A DNA stretch of 64,000 bases from the NCBI RefSeq assembly GCF_017813365.1, contig NZ_JAGIZA010000002.1, positions 352,394 to 416,393 of the forward strand, given 5' to 3'. The translations under genes were made by a program, and so were the position numbers. Of this stretch, positions 28,310 through 40,583 are shown in pieces. This stretch comes from Roseomonas indoligenes (GTDB lineage Bacteria > Pseudomonadota > Alphaproteobacteria > Acetobacterales > Acetobacteraceae). Position 1 is the first letter of the stretch, and each line of letters starts with the position of its first letter. The notes beneath the pieces are model-generated. The model was not told where the DNA came from and did no database searches. It saw only the letters and a list, made by a program, of their open reading frames with translations.

Positions 28310-29001
28310 GCGCGGTGCTGGTCACCGGCGGCACGCGCGGCATCGGGCTGGCCTGCGCGAGGCTGCTGGCGGGGCAGGGCAGGGCGGTGATCGCTGCCGC
28401 CCGGCGTGCGCCGGAGGAGAGGCTGCCGGATGGCGTGCGGTTCATCCCCTGCGACGTGGCCGATCCCGCCTCCGTCCGCGCCCTGTTCGGTGCCGCCGGG
28501 CCGATCGGCGCCGCGGTCCTGGCCGCCGGCGTCGCCGGGGGCGATCCACCGCAGCCGGACGAGGAGCACTGGCGCCGCATCATGGCCTCCAACCTCGACG
28601 GCGCCTGGCGCTGTGCGGAGGCGGCTGCGGCCGTGCTGCCGGACGGGCAGGGGCGGATCGTGCTCCTCGCCTCCGTGCTCGGGCTGCGCGCGGTGCCGGA
28701 CCAGGTGGCCTATTCCGCCGCCAAGCACGGGGTGATCGGGCTGATGAAGGGGCTGGCCCTGCGCCTCGCCCCGCGCGGGATCACGGTGAACGCCCTCTGC
28801 CCGGGCTGGGTGGAGACGGACATGGCCCGCGCCCGCTGGCGGGAACTGGGGATGGATGCCGAAGCCGCCGCTGCCGGCACGCCCACCCGTCGGATCACGG
28901 AGGCGGAGGAGGTGGCGGCGATGGCGGCCTATCTGCTTTCCCCGGCCGCGCGCAACGTGACGGGGCAGGCCATCGGAATCGATGGCGGGGCCAGCCTCTG
29001 A
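28306..29001 (+). CDS. SDR family oxidoreductase (second of a coupled pair)
   Basis: A 231-residue short-chain dehydrogenase. VTGGTRGIGLACA is the cofactor motif; LASVLGLRAVPDQVAYSAAKHGVIG carries Ser, Tyr and Lys of the active site; GQAIGIDGGASL closes the protein. It starts within the stop of the preceding SDR. The two differ clearly in sequence, so they are not a recent duplication. They may act on successive steps of one pathway; no partner gene reveals which. Confidence 0.88.
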   Translation: MSAVLVTGGTRGIGLACARLLAGQGRAVIAAARRAPEERLPDGVRFIPCDVADPASVRALFGAAGPIGAAVLAAGVAGGDPPQPDEEHWRRIMASNLDGAWRCAEAAAAVLPDGQGRIVLLASVLGLRAVPDQVAYSAAKHGVIGLMKGLALRLAPRGITVNALCPGWVETDMARARWRELGMDAEAAAAGTPTRRITEAEEVAAMAAYLLSPAARNVTGQAIGIDGGASL

Positions 29002-29071
29002 GGCGGCTATCCCGCAGATTGCCAGTCGTTGAGTTGACAGCCGCCACTTGGCGGGCGGAGTGTCGGCGCCT

Positions 29072-31043
<1,972 letters not shown>

Positions 31044-31119
31044 CGCCGTGGGGCAGGGCAGGGGTGCCACTTGCCATCCCTGCCTCCTCTGCCCTCATGC
31101 TGGCGGCAGAGGAACCTTG

Positions 31120-32112
31120 GTGATCACGCCCATGCACCCGTCCCGCCGCGCCTTCCTGCTGAGCCTGCTGGCGACGGCTATCGCGGACCCGGCCCTCGCC
31201 CAGATTCCGGCAGGCTGGCCGGACCGTCCGTTCCGGCTGGTGTTGCCCTATACCCCCGGCGGCGGGACGGACGCGGTGGCCCGTGCCCTCGGTGCCCGGC
31301 TGAACGCGGCGCTGGGCCAGCCCGTGGTGGTGGAGAACCGCCCGGGCGCCGGCGGCAACCTGGCGACGGAGCTGGTGGCCGGGGCCCGCCCGGATGGCAC
31401 CACCCTGCTGATGGGCAACCAGGGCCCCATCTCCGTGAACCCCACCCTGTTCGGGCGGAACCTGAAGATCGATCCCGGCACGGCGCTCGACCCTGTGGCG
31501 ATGGTGGCGGAGACGCCGTTGGTTCTCGTCGTCGGGCCCGGCACGAAGGCGCCGGCCCTCGCCGCGCTGGTGGAAGAGTACCGGGCGGCGAAGGGGGCGA
31601 TGACCTACGCCTCCCCCGGCAATGGCGCGGCGGGACACCTGGCCATGGCGCTGCTGCTGCAGGAAGCGGGGGTGGAGGGGACGCATGTGCCCTTCCGCGG
31701 CGCTGCCCCCGGCCTGACCGACGTGGCCGCCGGGCATATCCCCGCCATGATTTCCACCCTGCCCTCCGTTGCCGGGCTGGTGGCGGGCGGCAACCTGCGG
31801 GCGCTGGCGGTGACAGGGGACCGCCGCGTCCCCTCCCTGCCGGAGGTGCCGGCCGTGGCGGAGACCCTGCCCGGCTATCGCGCCACGGCCTGGTACGGGA
31901 TCCTCGTGCCCCACGGCACGCCGGAGGCCATCCGGGCCCGGCTGGAGGAGGCCATCCTGGCAAGTCTCGGCACACCGGACCTCGTCTCCAGCCTCGCGCG
32001 GGAGGGGGCGGTGCCCTACCCCATGAAGGGAGAGGAATTTGGCCGCTTCATCGCCGCCGAGCGCGCCCGCTGGGCCCCGGTGGTGCAGAAGGCCGGCATC
32101 ACGGCGGACTGA
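31120..32112 (+). CDS. Bug/TctC-family periplasmic solute-binding protein
   Basis: A 330-residue receptor like that at the left end of the window. The signal peptide has RRAFLLSLLATAIADPALAQ; the mature part starts WPDRPFRLVLPYTPGGGTDAVAR. The second-domain motif FRGAAPGLTDVAAGHI is present. The start is decided by AGAGGA six bases before a GTG at 31120; the ATG at 31132 gives four fewer residues and lacks a spaced Shine-Dalgarno. Its frame is also open back into thiC, but that is shadow. No partner permease is adjacent. Confidence 0.92.
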   Translation: MITPMHPSRRAFLLSLLATAIADPALAQIPAGWPDRPFRLVLPYTPGGGTDAVARALGARLNAALGQPVVVENRPGAGGNLATELVAGARPDGTTLLMGNQGPISVNPTLFGRNLKIDPGTALDPVAMVAETPLVLVVGPGTKAPALAALVEEYRAAKGAMTYASPGNGAAGHLAMALLLQEAGVEGTHVPFRGAAPGLTDVAAGHIPAMISTLPSVAGLVAGGNLRALAVTGDRRVPSLPEVPAVAETLPGYRATAWYGILVPHGTPEAIRARLEEAILASLGTPDLVSSLAREGAVPYPMKGEEFGRFIAAERARWAPVVQKAGITAD

Positions 32113-32181
32113 AAAGCGCCCCGCATCCCTTTCGGCCGTGCCGCGTTCTTCTCGCCGACACGGCAAGAAAAGGACAGCACC

Positions 32182-32412
32182 ATGGTCGATGCGATGCAGA
32201 TCAAGGAGCACATGGAAGTCGTCGGTTCCTGCGGGAACCATGTCGGCACGGTGGACCACGTGGAAGGCAACCGTATCAAGCTGACGAAGAACGACAGTTC
32301 GGACGGCAAGCATCACTATCTGCCGATCTCCGCCATTGCTTCCGTCGAGGGCAACAAGGCCAAGACCTCGATGAACCACATGGAGGCGATGAAGCAGTTC
32401 CAGGACGCCTGA
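32182..32412 (+). CDS. DUF2171 domain protein
   Basis: A 76-residue protein: QIKEHMEVVGSCGNHVGTV, VEGNRIKLTKND and a PISAIASVEG segment are the beta-rich DUF2171 pattern, related to the PRC-barrel style. A strong AAAAGGA precedes the ATG. Function unknown; some members respond to stress. It is followed by a very stable hairpin. Confidence 0.85.
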   Translation: MVDAMQIKEHMEVVGSCGNHVGTVDHVEGNRIKLTKNDSSDGKHHYLPISAIASVEGNKAKTSMNHMEAMKQFQDA

Positions 32413-32436
32413 CGCGTCCTTCGTTCGGTGGCGTTA

Positions 32437-32470
32437 CAAGGTCCCGCCGGGTTCGCCCGGCGGGACCTTG
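32437..32470 (+). terminator. 15-bp perfect hairpin with UUCG loop
   Basis: Arms CAAGGTCCCGCCGGG and CCCGGCGGGACCTTG pair perfectly around TTCG. Lies 24 bases after the DUF2171 stop. The T-run is weak (GGTTGT), but the stem is one of the most stable in the window. Confidence 0.85.
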
Positions 32471-32622
32471 CGGTTGTAGGGCCTGGAATTGTGGAACGCG
32501 CGCAGGGGCTTAGCTGCCGTTCCTGCCACGCCTTCCTCACGGCTTTCCTGCCACACTGAAACCCAATCAACACGGCTCGCGGCGTTGCGAGCGGCCGGTC
32601 AACCGGGCTAGACCGGCCCCCG

Positions 32623-33828
32623 ATGGACGGCACCACGCCCACGCCGGCCCTTGCCTCCGCCACGGTGCAGACCGTGAGGGCGGATGTCTCGCAAGGCCCG
32701 CTCCCCCTCTACCGCGCCCGCGTGGCCGCGGGAGCGCTGCGCGCCGACCCCGCCCAGGAGCGCGCGGCGGAGGTGCTGCAGGACCTGTGGCGCCGCCTGC
32801 GTGGCTACGACCCGAAGCCCGAGGCCCCGAAGGAGGAGCCGGGCGGCCTCCTCTCCCGCTTCTTCCGCCGCAAGCCCGTGGACGAGCAGCCGGACGGCCC
32901 GCCTCTCGGCCTCTACCTCGTCGGCGAGGTCGGGCGGGGCAAGTCCATGCTGATGGACCTGTTCTTCGAGACGGCGGATGTTCGGCGCAAGCGCCGCGAG
33001 CACTTTCACGCCTTTATGCAGTCCGCGCACCGGCGCATCCACGCCTGGCGGCAGGCGAACGGCACCCATGACGATCCCATCCCGCCGCTGGCGGACGCGA
33101 TCGTGGCCGATGCCGCGCTGCTCTGCTTCGACGAGTTCCAGGTCCATGACATCACGGATGCCATGATCCTCGGCCGGCTGTTCGAGGCGCTGTTCGCCCG
33201 CGGCGTGGTGGTGGTCGCCACCTCCAACACGGCGCCGGCCGACCTGTTCAAGGGCAAGCCGGGGCGCGACGCCTTCCTGCCCTTCATCGCCATGATCCAG
33301 AAGCGGCTGGAGGTGCTTCACCTCGCCTCGCTCCAGGATTACCGGCGGGACCGCATCCGGGGCCTGCCCACCTGGCATTCCCCGGTGGATGGCCGCGCCA
33401 ACCGCGCGCTGGACGCGGCCTTCCTCGAGCTGTCCGGCGTGGCCCATGGCGAGCCCTGCTCCATCGCGGTGCTCGGGCGCCAGGTGCAGGTGCCGCAGGC
33501 CCACCGGGGCGTGGCACGCGCCGATTTCGAGGCGTTGTGCGGCGTGTTCCTCGGCGCGGCGGACTACCTCGCCATCGCCACCCATTTCCACACGCTGGTG
33601 CTGGACGGCGTGCCAAGGCTGGGGCCGGAGAATTTCGACCGGGCCCGCCGCTTTGTGACGCTCATCGACACGCTCTACGAGCATCGGTGCAAGCTGGTCG
33701 CCTCGGCCGAGGCCGAGCCGGACCAGCTCTACGAAAGGGGTGAGGGGGCGGCGATCTTCCAGCGCACCGCCTCCCGCCTCATGGAAATGCAGAGCCAGGA
33801 ATACCTGGCCCTGCCGCATCTGACGTGA
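32623..33828 (+). CDS. zapE: Cell division protein ZapE (AFG1-like ATPase)
   Basis: A 401-residue P-loop ATPase of the AFG1/ZapE family. The Walker A is GEVGRGKSMLMDLFF, Walker B LLCFDEFQV and the conserved FHAFM follows. In E. coli ZapE destabilises FtsZ at constriction; AFG1 acts on mitochondrial proteolysis. The N-terminal 70 residues are typical. Single gene with no division cluster beside it. Confidence 0.94.
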   Translation: MDGTTPTPALASATVQTVRADVSQGPLPLYRARVAAGALRADPAQERAAEVLQDLWRRLRGYDPKPEAPKEEPGGLLSRFFRRKPVDEQPDGPPLGLYLVGEVGRGKSMLMDLFFETADVRRKRREHFHAFMQSAHRRIHAWRQANGTHDDPIPPLADAIVADAALLCFDEFQVHDITDAMILGRLFEALFARGVVVVATSNTAPADLFKGKPGRDAFLPFIAMIQKRLEVLHLASLQDYRRDRIRGLPTWHSPVDGRANRALDAAFLELSGVAHGEPCSIAVLGRQVQVPQAHRGVARADFEALCGVFLGAADYLAIATHFHTLVLDGVPRLGPENFDRARRFVTLIDTLYEHRCKLVASAEAEPDQLYERGEGAAIFQRTASRLMEMQSQEYLALPHLT

Positions 33829-33917
33829 CGTAGCCCGGCACCGGATTTGCACGGCGCTGGCCTGAGGGGGCAGGGCGCCGGGCGGGGATCCGGTTCCGGC
33901 TTTGGGGGAGAGATTTC

Positions 33918-34577
33918 ATGCTGCGTATGTTCCGTGTTCCCGGGGCCCTTGCGGCCGCCGCCATCCTGGCGCTCGCCGCCGCTCAGCCGGCCGAGGCCGC
34001 CGGCGGCCGCGCCGAGGTCCGTGCCCACGGCAAGGCGGCCCGTGCCGCCGCCCCGTCCCGCCCGGTCGCCTCCCGCGCCACGCTGCGGCCGGCCGTGACG
34101 GCCTCCCGCCGCCCCGTCGTCGTGGCGCCGCGGACCCGCACGGCTTCCGCCGCCCCGGCCCGCTCCTCGGGCCGGGCCGTGATCCGCACGGCGACCCGCG
34201 GCTCCGCCCGGGTGGTGACCGCCAGCCGTGGCGGCCGCATCCAGGCCCGCGCCGCTGGCCGGCGCGAGGCTTTCCGCGCCTCCGACCGTCGCCAGGCCTT
34301 CAACTTGGCCGGCCGCCGCCAGATGGTGATGAACGGCCGCTCGGGCCTGCGGATGGTGAGCCTCTTCTCCGCCCCGGCTGCCGCCTCCACCCTGCCGTCC
34401 AACGGCTGGAAGTCCGGCAAGCCCTCCCGCGCCCGCGCCGAGGAGGCCCCGCGCCGCTCCGGCGTGTGGTTCACCGGCCTGCCCGCCGCCGACGGCGAGC
34501 AGATGGACTGCCCGGCCGGCACCATGGCCGTCCTGGCCCGCGGCCACGCCGACACTTTCCGCTGCATGCCCATGTGA
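33918..34577 (+). CDS. Secreted Arg/Ala-rich protein of unknown function
   Basis: A 219-residue protein with a signal peptide ending PAEAA (about residue 27). The next 110 residues are strongly basic and Ala-rich (Arg-Thr-Ala runs) and probably disordered. The C-terminal third is less biased, with WFTGLPAADGEQMDCPAG and FRCMPM containing two cysteines that might pair. GGGGGAGAGA precedes the ATG. No family recognised. Codon bias agrees with a real gene, but it could be a fast-evolving lineage-specific protein. Confidence 0.72.
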   Translation: MLRMFRVPGALAAAAILALAAAQPAEAAGGRAEVRAHGKAARAAAPSRPVASRATLRPAVTASRRPVVVAPRTRTASAAPARSSGRAVIRTATRGSARVVTASRGGRIQARAAGRREAFRASDRRQAFNLAGRRQMVMNGRSGLRMVSLFSAPAAASTLPSNGWKSGKPSRARAEEAPRRSGVWFTGLPAADGEQMDCPAGTMAVLARGHADTFRCMPM

Positions 34578-34584
34578 TCCCGCC

Positions 34585-34613
34585 GGCGCGGGCCGCCCGT
34601 TGCGGCCCGCGCC
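34585..34613 (+). terminator. 12-bp perfect hairpin
   Basis: GGCGCGGGCCGC pairs with GCGGCCCGCGCC around a 5-base loop, 7 bases after the stop of the Arg/Ala-rich gene. No T-run. Confidence 0.7.
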
Positions 34614-34631
34614 GATCCCGCGATCCGATGA

Positions 34632-35945
<1,314 letters not shown>

Positions 35946-35952
35946 GGCAAGC

Positions 35953-35978
35953 GGGCCGGGGTCTTCCCCGGCCCTTTT
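35953..35978 (+). terminator. Hairpin and T-run between mdh and sucC
   Basis: GGGCCGGGG and CCCCGGCCC pair around TCTT, followed by TTTT. It could terminate some mdh transcripts and set a step in expression before sucC. Confidence 0.8.
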
Positions 35979-36001
35979 CCTATTTAGGAAATGGTGACCG
36001 C

Positions 36002-37195
36002 ATGAACATCCATGAGTATCAGGGCAAGGAACTGCTGAAGCGCTACGGCGTGGCGGTTCTCGACGGCTACCTCGCCAAGACCCCTGAAGAGGCAGAGGCC
36101 GCGGCGAAGAAGCTGCCTGGCCCCGTCGTCGTCGTGAAGTCGCAGATCCATGCTGGCGGCCGCGGCGCCGGGCGCTTCAAGGACGACCCGAACGGCAAGG
36201 GCGGCGTGCGCGTCGTCAAGCCCGAGGCGGCCAAGGAAGCCGCCGCCGCGATGATCGGCCACACGCTCGTCACGAAGCAGACCGGCCCCGAGGGCAAGGT
36301 CGTCAATCAGGTCTATGTTGAGGCCGGCTGCGACATCAAGCGCGAGCTGTACCTCTCCATCCTGCTGGACCGCGAGACGAGCCGCGTCACCATCATGGCC
36401 TCCGTCGAGGGCGGGATGGAGATCGAGGAGGTGGCCGAGAACCACCCCGAGAAGATCCTGAAGGTCGCGATCGACCCGGCCTCCGGCCTTTTCCCCTGGG
36501 CCGCCCGCAAGCTCGGCTTCGGCCTGGGCCTCGAGGGCAAGCAGGTCGGCACCTTCGTGAAGTTCGTCACCGCCATGTACGAGGCCTATACGGCGCTCGA
36601 TATGGAGGCGATCGAGATCAACCCGCTGGTCGTGACCGGCGCGGGCGAGATCGTGGCGCTCGACGCCAAGGTGTCCTTCGACGACAACGCGCTGTTCCGC
36701 CACAAGGACCTCGAGGCGCTCCGTGACGACACGGAGATGGACCCGAAGGAGCTGGACGCGGTCAAGAACGACCTGAACTACGTCGCGCTGGACGGCGAGA
36801 TCGGGTGCATGGTGAACGGCGCCGGGCTGGCGATGGCCACCATGGACATCATCAAGCTCTACGGCTCCTCCCCCGCGAACTTCCTCGATGTCGGCGGCAC
36901 CGCGACGGCTGCCCGCGTGACGGAGGCGTTCCGGATCATCACTTCCGACAGCAACGTCAAGGCGATCCTCGTCAACATCTTCGGCGGCATCGCCAAGTGC
37001 GACATGATCGCCGAGGGCATCGTCGCGGCGAGCAAGAACCTCTCGCTCTCCGTGCCGCTGGTGGTGCGCCTCGAGGGCACGAACGTCGAGCTGGGCAAGA
37101 AGATCCTGGCCGAGAGCGGGCTGGCGATCATCCCCGCCGACAACCTGGCCGACGCCGCGCAGAAGGTCGTCGCCGCCGTGAAGAAGGCTGCCTGA
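36002..37195 (+). CDS. sucC: Succinyl-CoA synthetase beta subunit
   Basis: A 397-residue ADP-forming subunit. ATP-grasp domain opens [29 protein letters not shown] and EINPLVVT are family marks; [15 protein letters not shown] in the C-terminal ligase domain. It makes ATP from succinyl-CoA with SucD. One base separates it from sucD. Confidence 0.98.
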   Translation: MNIHEYQGKELLKRYGVAVLDGYLAKTPEEAEAAAKKLPGPVVVVKSQIHAGGRGAGRFKDDPNGKGGVRVVKPEAAKEAAAAMIGHTLVTKQTGPEGKVVNQVYVEAGCDIKRELYLSILLDRETSRVTIMASVEGGMEIEEVAENHPEKILKVAIDPASGLFPWAARKLGFGLGLEGKQVGTFVKFVTAMYEAYTALDMEAIEINPLVVTGAGEIVALDAKVSFDDNALFRHKDLEALRDDTEMDPKELDAVKNDLNYVALDGEIGCMVNGAGLAMATMDIIKLYGSSPANFLDVGGTATAARVTEAFRIITSDSNVKAILVNIFGGIAKCDMIAEGIVAASKNLSLSVPLVVRLEGTNVELGKKILAESGLAIIPADNLADAAQKVVAAVKKAA

Positions 37196-37196
37196 C

Positions 37197-38087
37197 ATGG
37201 CCATTCTCGTCGACAAGCACACGAAGGTCATGACCCAGGGCTTCACCGGGTCCCAGGGCACCTTCCATGCCGAGCAGGGCATCGCCTACGGCACGAACTA
37301 CGTGGGCGGCGTGACGCCGGGCAAGGGCGGCCAGACCCATATCGGCCTGCCCGTCTTCGACACGGTCGCCGAGTGCGTGGAGCGGACCGGGGCCGACGCC
37401 TCCGTCATCTACGTGCCGCCGCCCTTCGCGGCCGACTCCATCCTGGAGGCGATCGCGGCCGAGATCCCGCTGGTGATCTGCATCACCGAGGGTATCCCGG
37501 TGGCGGACATGGTGAAGGTCAAGCGCGCCCTCTCCGGCAGCAAGTCCCGCCTGATCGGGCCGAACTGCCCGGGCGTGATCACGCCGGAAGCCTGCAAGAT
37601 CGGGATCATGCCCGGCCATATCCACAAGCGCGGCTCGGTCGGAATCGTGTCCCGCTCGGGCACGCTGACCTATGAGGCGGTGGCGCAGACCACGGCGGCC
37701 GGCCTCGGCCAGTCCACCTGCGTCGGCATCGGCGGCGACCCAGTGAAGGGCACGGACTTCCAGGAGGTGCTGGAGCTGTTCCTGGCCGACCCTGAGACGA
37801 AGCAGATCGTCATGATCGGCGAGATCGGCGGCCAGTCCGAGATCATCGCGGCCGAGTTCCTGGGCCGCGAGAACAAGCCCGGCTCCGCCAACTACAAGCC
37901 CGTGGTCGGCTTCATCGCCGGCGCCACGGCCCCCCCGGGCCGCCGCATGGGCCATGCGGGCGCCGTGATCTCCGGCGGCAAGGACACCGCCGAGGCGAAG
38001 ATGGACGCCATGCGGAGCGCCGGTATCCATGTGGCCGACAGCCCGGCCTCGCTGGGCTCCACCATGGTGAAGGCCATCGCGGCCTGA
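37197..38087 (+). CDS. sucD: Succinyl-CoA synthetase alpha subunit
   Basis: A 296-residue CoA-binding subunit. [12 protein letters not shown] binds Co[11 protein letters not shown] and [11 protein letters not shown] carry the phosphohistidine His. It completes the substrate-level phosphorylation step with SucC. The operon ends in a clear terminator. Confidence 0.98.
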   Translation: MAILVDKHTKVMTQGFTGSQGTFHAEQGIAYGTNYVGGVTPGKGGQTHIGLPVFDTVAECVERTGADASVIYVPPPFAADSILEAIAAEIPLVICITEGIPVADMVKVKRALSGSKSRLIGPNCPGVITPEACKIGIMPGHIHKRGSVGIVSRSGTLTYEAVAQTTAAGLGQSTCVGIGGDPVKGTDFQEVLELFLADPETKQIVMIGEIGGQSEIIAAEFLGRENKPGSANYKPVVGFIAGATAPPGRRMGHAGAVISGGKDTAEAKMDAMRSAGIHVADSPASLGSTMVKAIAA

Positions 38088-38111
38088 TCCACGGCTTTTG
38101 GTGCTGAACGG

Positions 38112-38150
38112 AAGCGCCGCCGGGGGGGGACCCCGGCGGCGCTTTCATTT
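38112..38150 (+). terminator. Rho-independent terminator after sucD
   Basis: AAGCGCCGCCGGGG and CCCCGGCGGCGCTT form a 14-bp stem with a 5-base loop, followed by TCATTT. Best-formed terminator in the window. Confidence 0.9.
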
Positions 38151-38161
38151 CGTGCCTGTTG

Positions 38162-38198
38162 ATAGCTGGCGACTATCAAAAGCGGTAAACTTATCTAT
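38162..38198 (+). promoter_or_regulatory. OxyR-binding site upstream of ahpC
   Basis: ATAG-N7-CTAT-N7-GGTA-N7-CTAT. Three of the four OxyR tetranucleotides are perfect (ATAG, CTAT, CTAT) and spacing is exactly the consensus; the third is GGTA instead of ATAG. It lies 78 bases before the ahpC start. The oxyR gene is two genes downstream. Confidence 0.85.
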
Positions 38199-38276
38199 TT
38201 GGCATATCCCGCCCGCATCCCTATTTTCCCGCTGCGAACCGGCTCGCCCGGGCCGTACAGGCATAGGAGATCGCGC

Positions 38277-38843
38277 ATGGCTGCCAACATCAACACCAAG
38301 ATCAAGCCCTTCAAGACGACCGCTTACAAGCAGGGCAAGTTCATCGAGGTGAGCGAGAACGACGTGCTCGGCAGCTGGGCCGTGTTCTTCTTCTACCCGG
38401 CCGACTTCACCTTCGTCTGCCCGACCGAGCTGGGCGACGTGGCCGACCATTACGAGGCGCTGCGCAAGATGGACGTGGAGGTCTACTCCGTCTCCACCGA
38501 CACGCACTTCGTCCACAAGGCGTGGCACGACGCCTCCGAGACGATCGCCAAGATCCAGTACACGATGCTCGGCGACGCCAACCACACGATCAGCAACAAC
38601 TTCGACGTCCTGCGCGAAGGCCAGGGCGTGGCGGACCGCGCCACCTTCATCGTGGACCCGGAGGGCCTGATCCAGGCCGTCGAGATCACCGCCGAGGGCA
38701 TCGGCCGCAACGCCGAGGACCTGGTCCGCAAGATCAAGGCCGCCCAGTACGTCGCCGCCCACCCGGGCGAGGTCTGCCCGGCCAAGTGGCAGGAGGGTGA
38801 GGCCACTCTCGCCCCGTCGCTCGACCTCGTCGGCAAGATCTGA
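38277..38843 (+). CDS. ahpC: Alkyl hydroperoxide reductase peroxiredoxin AhpC
   Basis: A 188-residue typical 2-Cys peroxiredoxin. Peroxidatic Cys48 is in [10 protein letters not shown]; resolving Cys167 in [10 protein letters not shown]. It reduces H2O2 and alkyl peroxides with AhpF. The ATG at 38277 follows AGGAGA; the extra upstream frame (from 38199) is unsupported. Preceded by the OxyR site and followed by a hairpin. Confidence 0.97.
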   Translation: MAANINTKIKPFKTTAYKQGKFIEVSENDVLGSWAVFFFYPADFTFVCPTELGDVADHYEALRKMDVEVYSVSTDTHFVHKAWHDASETIAKIQYTMLGDANHTISNNFDVLREGQGVADRATFIVDPEGLIQAVEITAEGIGRNAEDLVRKIKAAQYVAAHPGEVCPAKWQEGEATLAPSLDLVGKI

Positions 38844-38853
38844 TCCGCCAACC

Positions 38854-38882
38854 GCCGCCTGCCCCTGACCGGGGCGGGCGGC
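38854..38882 (+). terminator. Intercistronic hairpin between ahpC and ahpF
   Basis: GCCGCCTGCCCC and GGGGCGGGCGGC form a 12-bp stem with one T-G wobble around a 5-base loop. No T-run. Could attenuate read-through or stabilise ahpC mRNA. Confidence 0.7.
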
Positions 38883-38932
38883 ACCCCCCCCGACCAGCCC
38901 CTCGCCCCCTCTATCGACCGGAGCCCCGCACC

Positions 38933-40522
38933 GTGCTGGATGCCAACCTCAAGACGCAGCTCAAGGCCTATCTGGAGCGGGCTGTCCGGCCGATCCAGAT
39001 CACGGCCTCCGTTAACGACAGCCCCAAGTCGCGCGAGATGATGGAGCTTCTCGCCGACATCCAGGCGGCGTCGGACAAGATCACCGTCACTGAGACCCGC
39101 GAGGGCGATCGCGCGCCCTCCTTCTCGCTGACCTCCCCGGGCCAGGACATCTCCCTGCGCTTCGCCGGACTTCCCATGGGCCACGAATTCACCTCGCTGG
39201 TGCTGGCGCTGCTTCAGGTGGGAGGCTACCCGCCGAAGGTGGAGCAGGCGATCATCGACCAGATCAAGGATCTCGACGGCGAGTTCGTCTTTGAGACCTA
39301 CTTCTCCCAGTCCTGCCAGAACTGCCCGGACGTGGTGCAGGCGCTGAACCTGATGGCCGTGCTGAATCCCGGCATCAAGCACGTCGCCGTGGATGGCGCG
39401 CTGTTCCAGGCCGAGGTCGAGCAGCGGCAGGTGATGTCCGTGCCGACCGTCTACCTGAACGGCCAGGTCTTCGGGCAGGGCCGCATGGGCGTCGAGGAGA
39501 TCGTCGCCAAGCTAGACACCGGCGCCGCCGCGCGCGAGGCGAAGAAGCTGAACGCCGAGGAGCCCTTCGAGGTGCTGATCGTCGGCGGCGGCCCCGCCGG
39601 CGCGGCCGCGGCCGTCTATGCCGCGCGCAAGGGCATCCGCACGGGCGTGGCGGCCGAGCGCTTCGGCGGCCAGGTGCTGGACACCATGGGGATCGAGAAC
39701 TTCATCTCCGTCCCGCACACGGAGGGCCCGAAGCTTGCCCTCGCGCTCGAGACCCATGTTCGCGAGAACGAGGTCCGCATCATGAACCTGCAGCGCGCGG
39801 AGGAGCTGAACGTCGAGAACGGGATGGCCTCCGTCCGCCTCGTCAACGGCGCCACGCTGCACGCCAAGACCGTCATCCTCACCACCGGCGCGCGCTGGCG
39901 CCAGATGGGCGTGCCGGGCGAGGAGCAGTACAAGAACAAGGGCGTGGCTTATTGCCCGCACTGCGACGGGCCGCTGTTCAAGGGCAAGCGCGTGGCGGTG
40001 ATCGGCGGCGGCAATTCCGGCGTGGAGGCGGCGATCGACCTCGCCGGCATCGTGAAGCACGTGACCCTGCTGGAGTTCGACACGAAGCTGCGCGCGGATG
40101 AGGTGCTGCAGCGCAAGCTGCGCAGCCTGCCGAACGTGGAGGTGCTCGTCTCCGCCCGCACCACCGAGGTGAAGGGCGACGGGCAGAAGGTGACGGGGCT
40201 CGCCTACGAGAACCGTGTGACCGGCGAGTTCCACGAGATCCCGCTGGAGGGCATCTTCGTGCAGATCGGCCTGCTCCCGAACACGGAGTGGCTGCGCGGC
40301 ACGCTGGACCTCTCCCCGCGCGGCGAGATCATCGTGGACGCGCACGGCCAGACCTCGCTGCCCGGTGTCTTCGCGGCGGGTGACTGCACGACCACGCCGT
40401 TCAAGCAGATTATCATCGCCGCCGGCGAGGGTGCGAAGGCCGCCCTCTCCGCCTTCGATCACCTCATCCGCACCTCCGCCCCCGCGGAGGGCGCCCAGCT
40501 CCTGCAGGCCAAGGCCGCCTGA
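38933..40522 (+). CDS. ahpF: Alkyl hydroperoxide reductase subunit F
   Basis: A 529-residue flavoprotein disulfide reductase for AhpC. The N-terminal double-thioredoxin domain has Cys128/Cys131 (SCQNC). The FAD motif is [13 protein letters not shown], and the NAD-domain disulfide is Cys341/Cys344 (CPHCDG). All match E. coli AhpF within four residues. Start is GTG at 38933. It is preceded by a hairpin and followed by one. Confidence 0.97.
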   Translation: MLDANLKTQLKAYLERAVRPIQITASVNDSPKSREMMELLADIQAASDKITVTETREGDRAPSFSLTSPGQDISLRFAGLPMGHEFTSLVLALLQVGGYPPKVEQAIIDQIKDLDGEFVFETYFSQSCQNCPDVVQALNLMAVLNPGIKHVAVDGALFQAEVEQRQVMSVPTVYLNGQVFGQGRMGVEEIVAKLDTGAAAREAKKLNAEEPFEVLIVGGGPAGAAAAVYAARKGIRTGVAAERFGGQVLDTMGIENFISVPHTEGPKLALALETHVRENEVRIMNLQRAEELNVENGMASVRLVNGATLHAKTVILTTGARWRQMGVPGEEQYKNKGVAYCPHCDGPLFKGKRVAVIGGGNSGVEAAIDLAGIVKHVTLLEFDTKLRADEVLQRKLRSLPNVEVLVSARTTEVKGDGQKVTGLAYENRVTGEFHEIPLEGIFVQIGLLPNTEWLRGTLDLSPRGEIIVDAHGQTSLPGVFAAGDCTTTPFKQIIIAAGEGAKAALSAFDHLIRTSAPAEGAQLLQAKAA

Positions 40523-40539
40523 TCAGGGCGGGTTCGGCC

Positions 40540-40564
40540 CCCTCCCCGGAGCAACCGGGGAGGG
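40540..40564 (+). terminator. Hairpin between ahpF and oxyR
   Basis: CCCTCCCCGG and CCGGGGAGGG pair perfectly (10 bp) around AGCAA. No T-run. Punctuates the ahpCF-oxyR transcript. Confidence 0.7.
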
Positions 40565-40583
40565 CAGGCGGGGGGAGGCGTGC

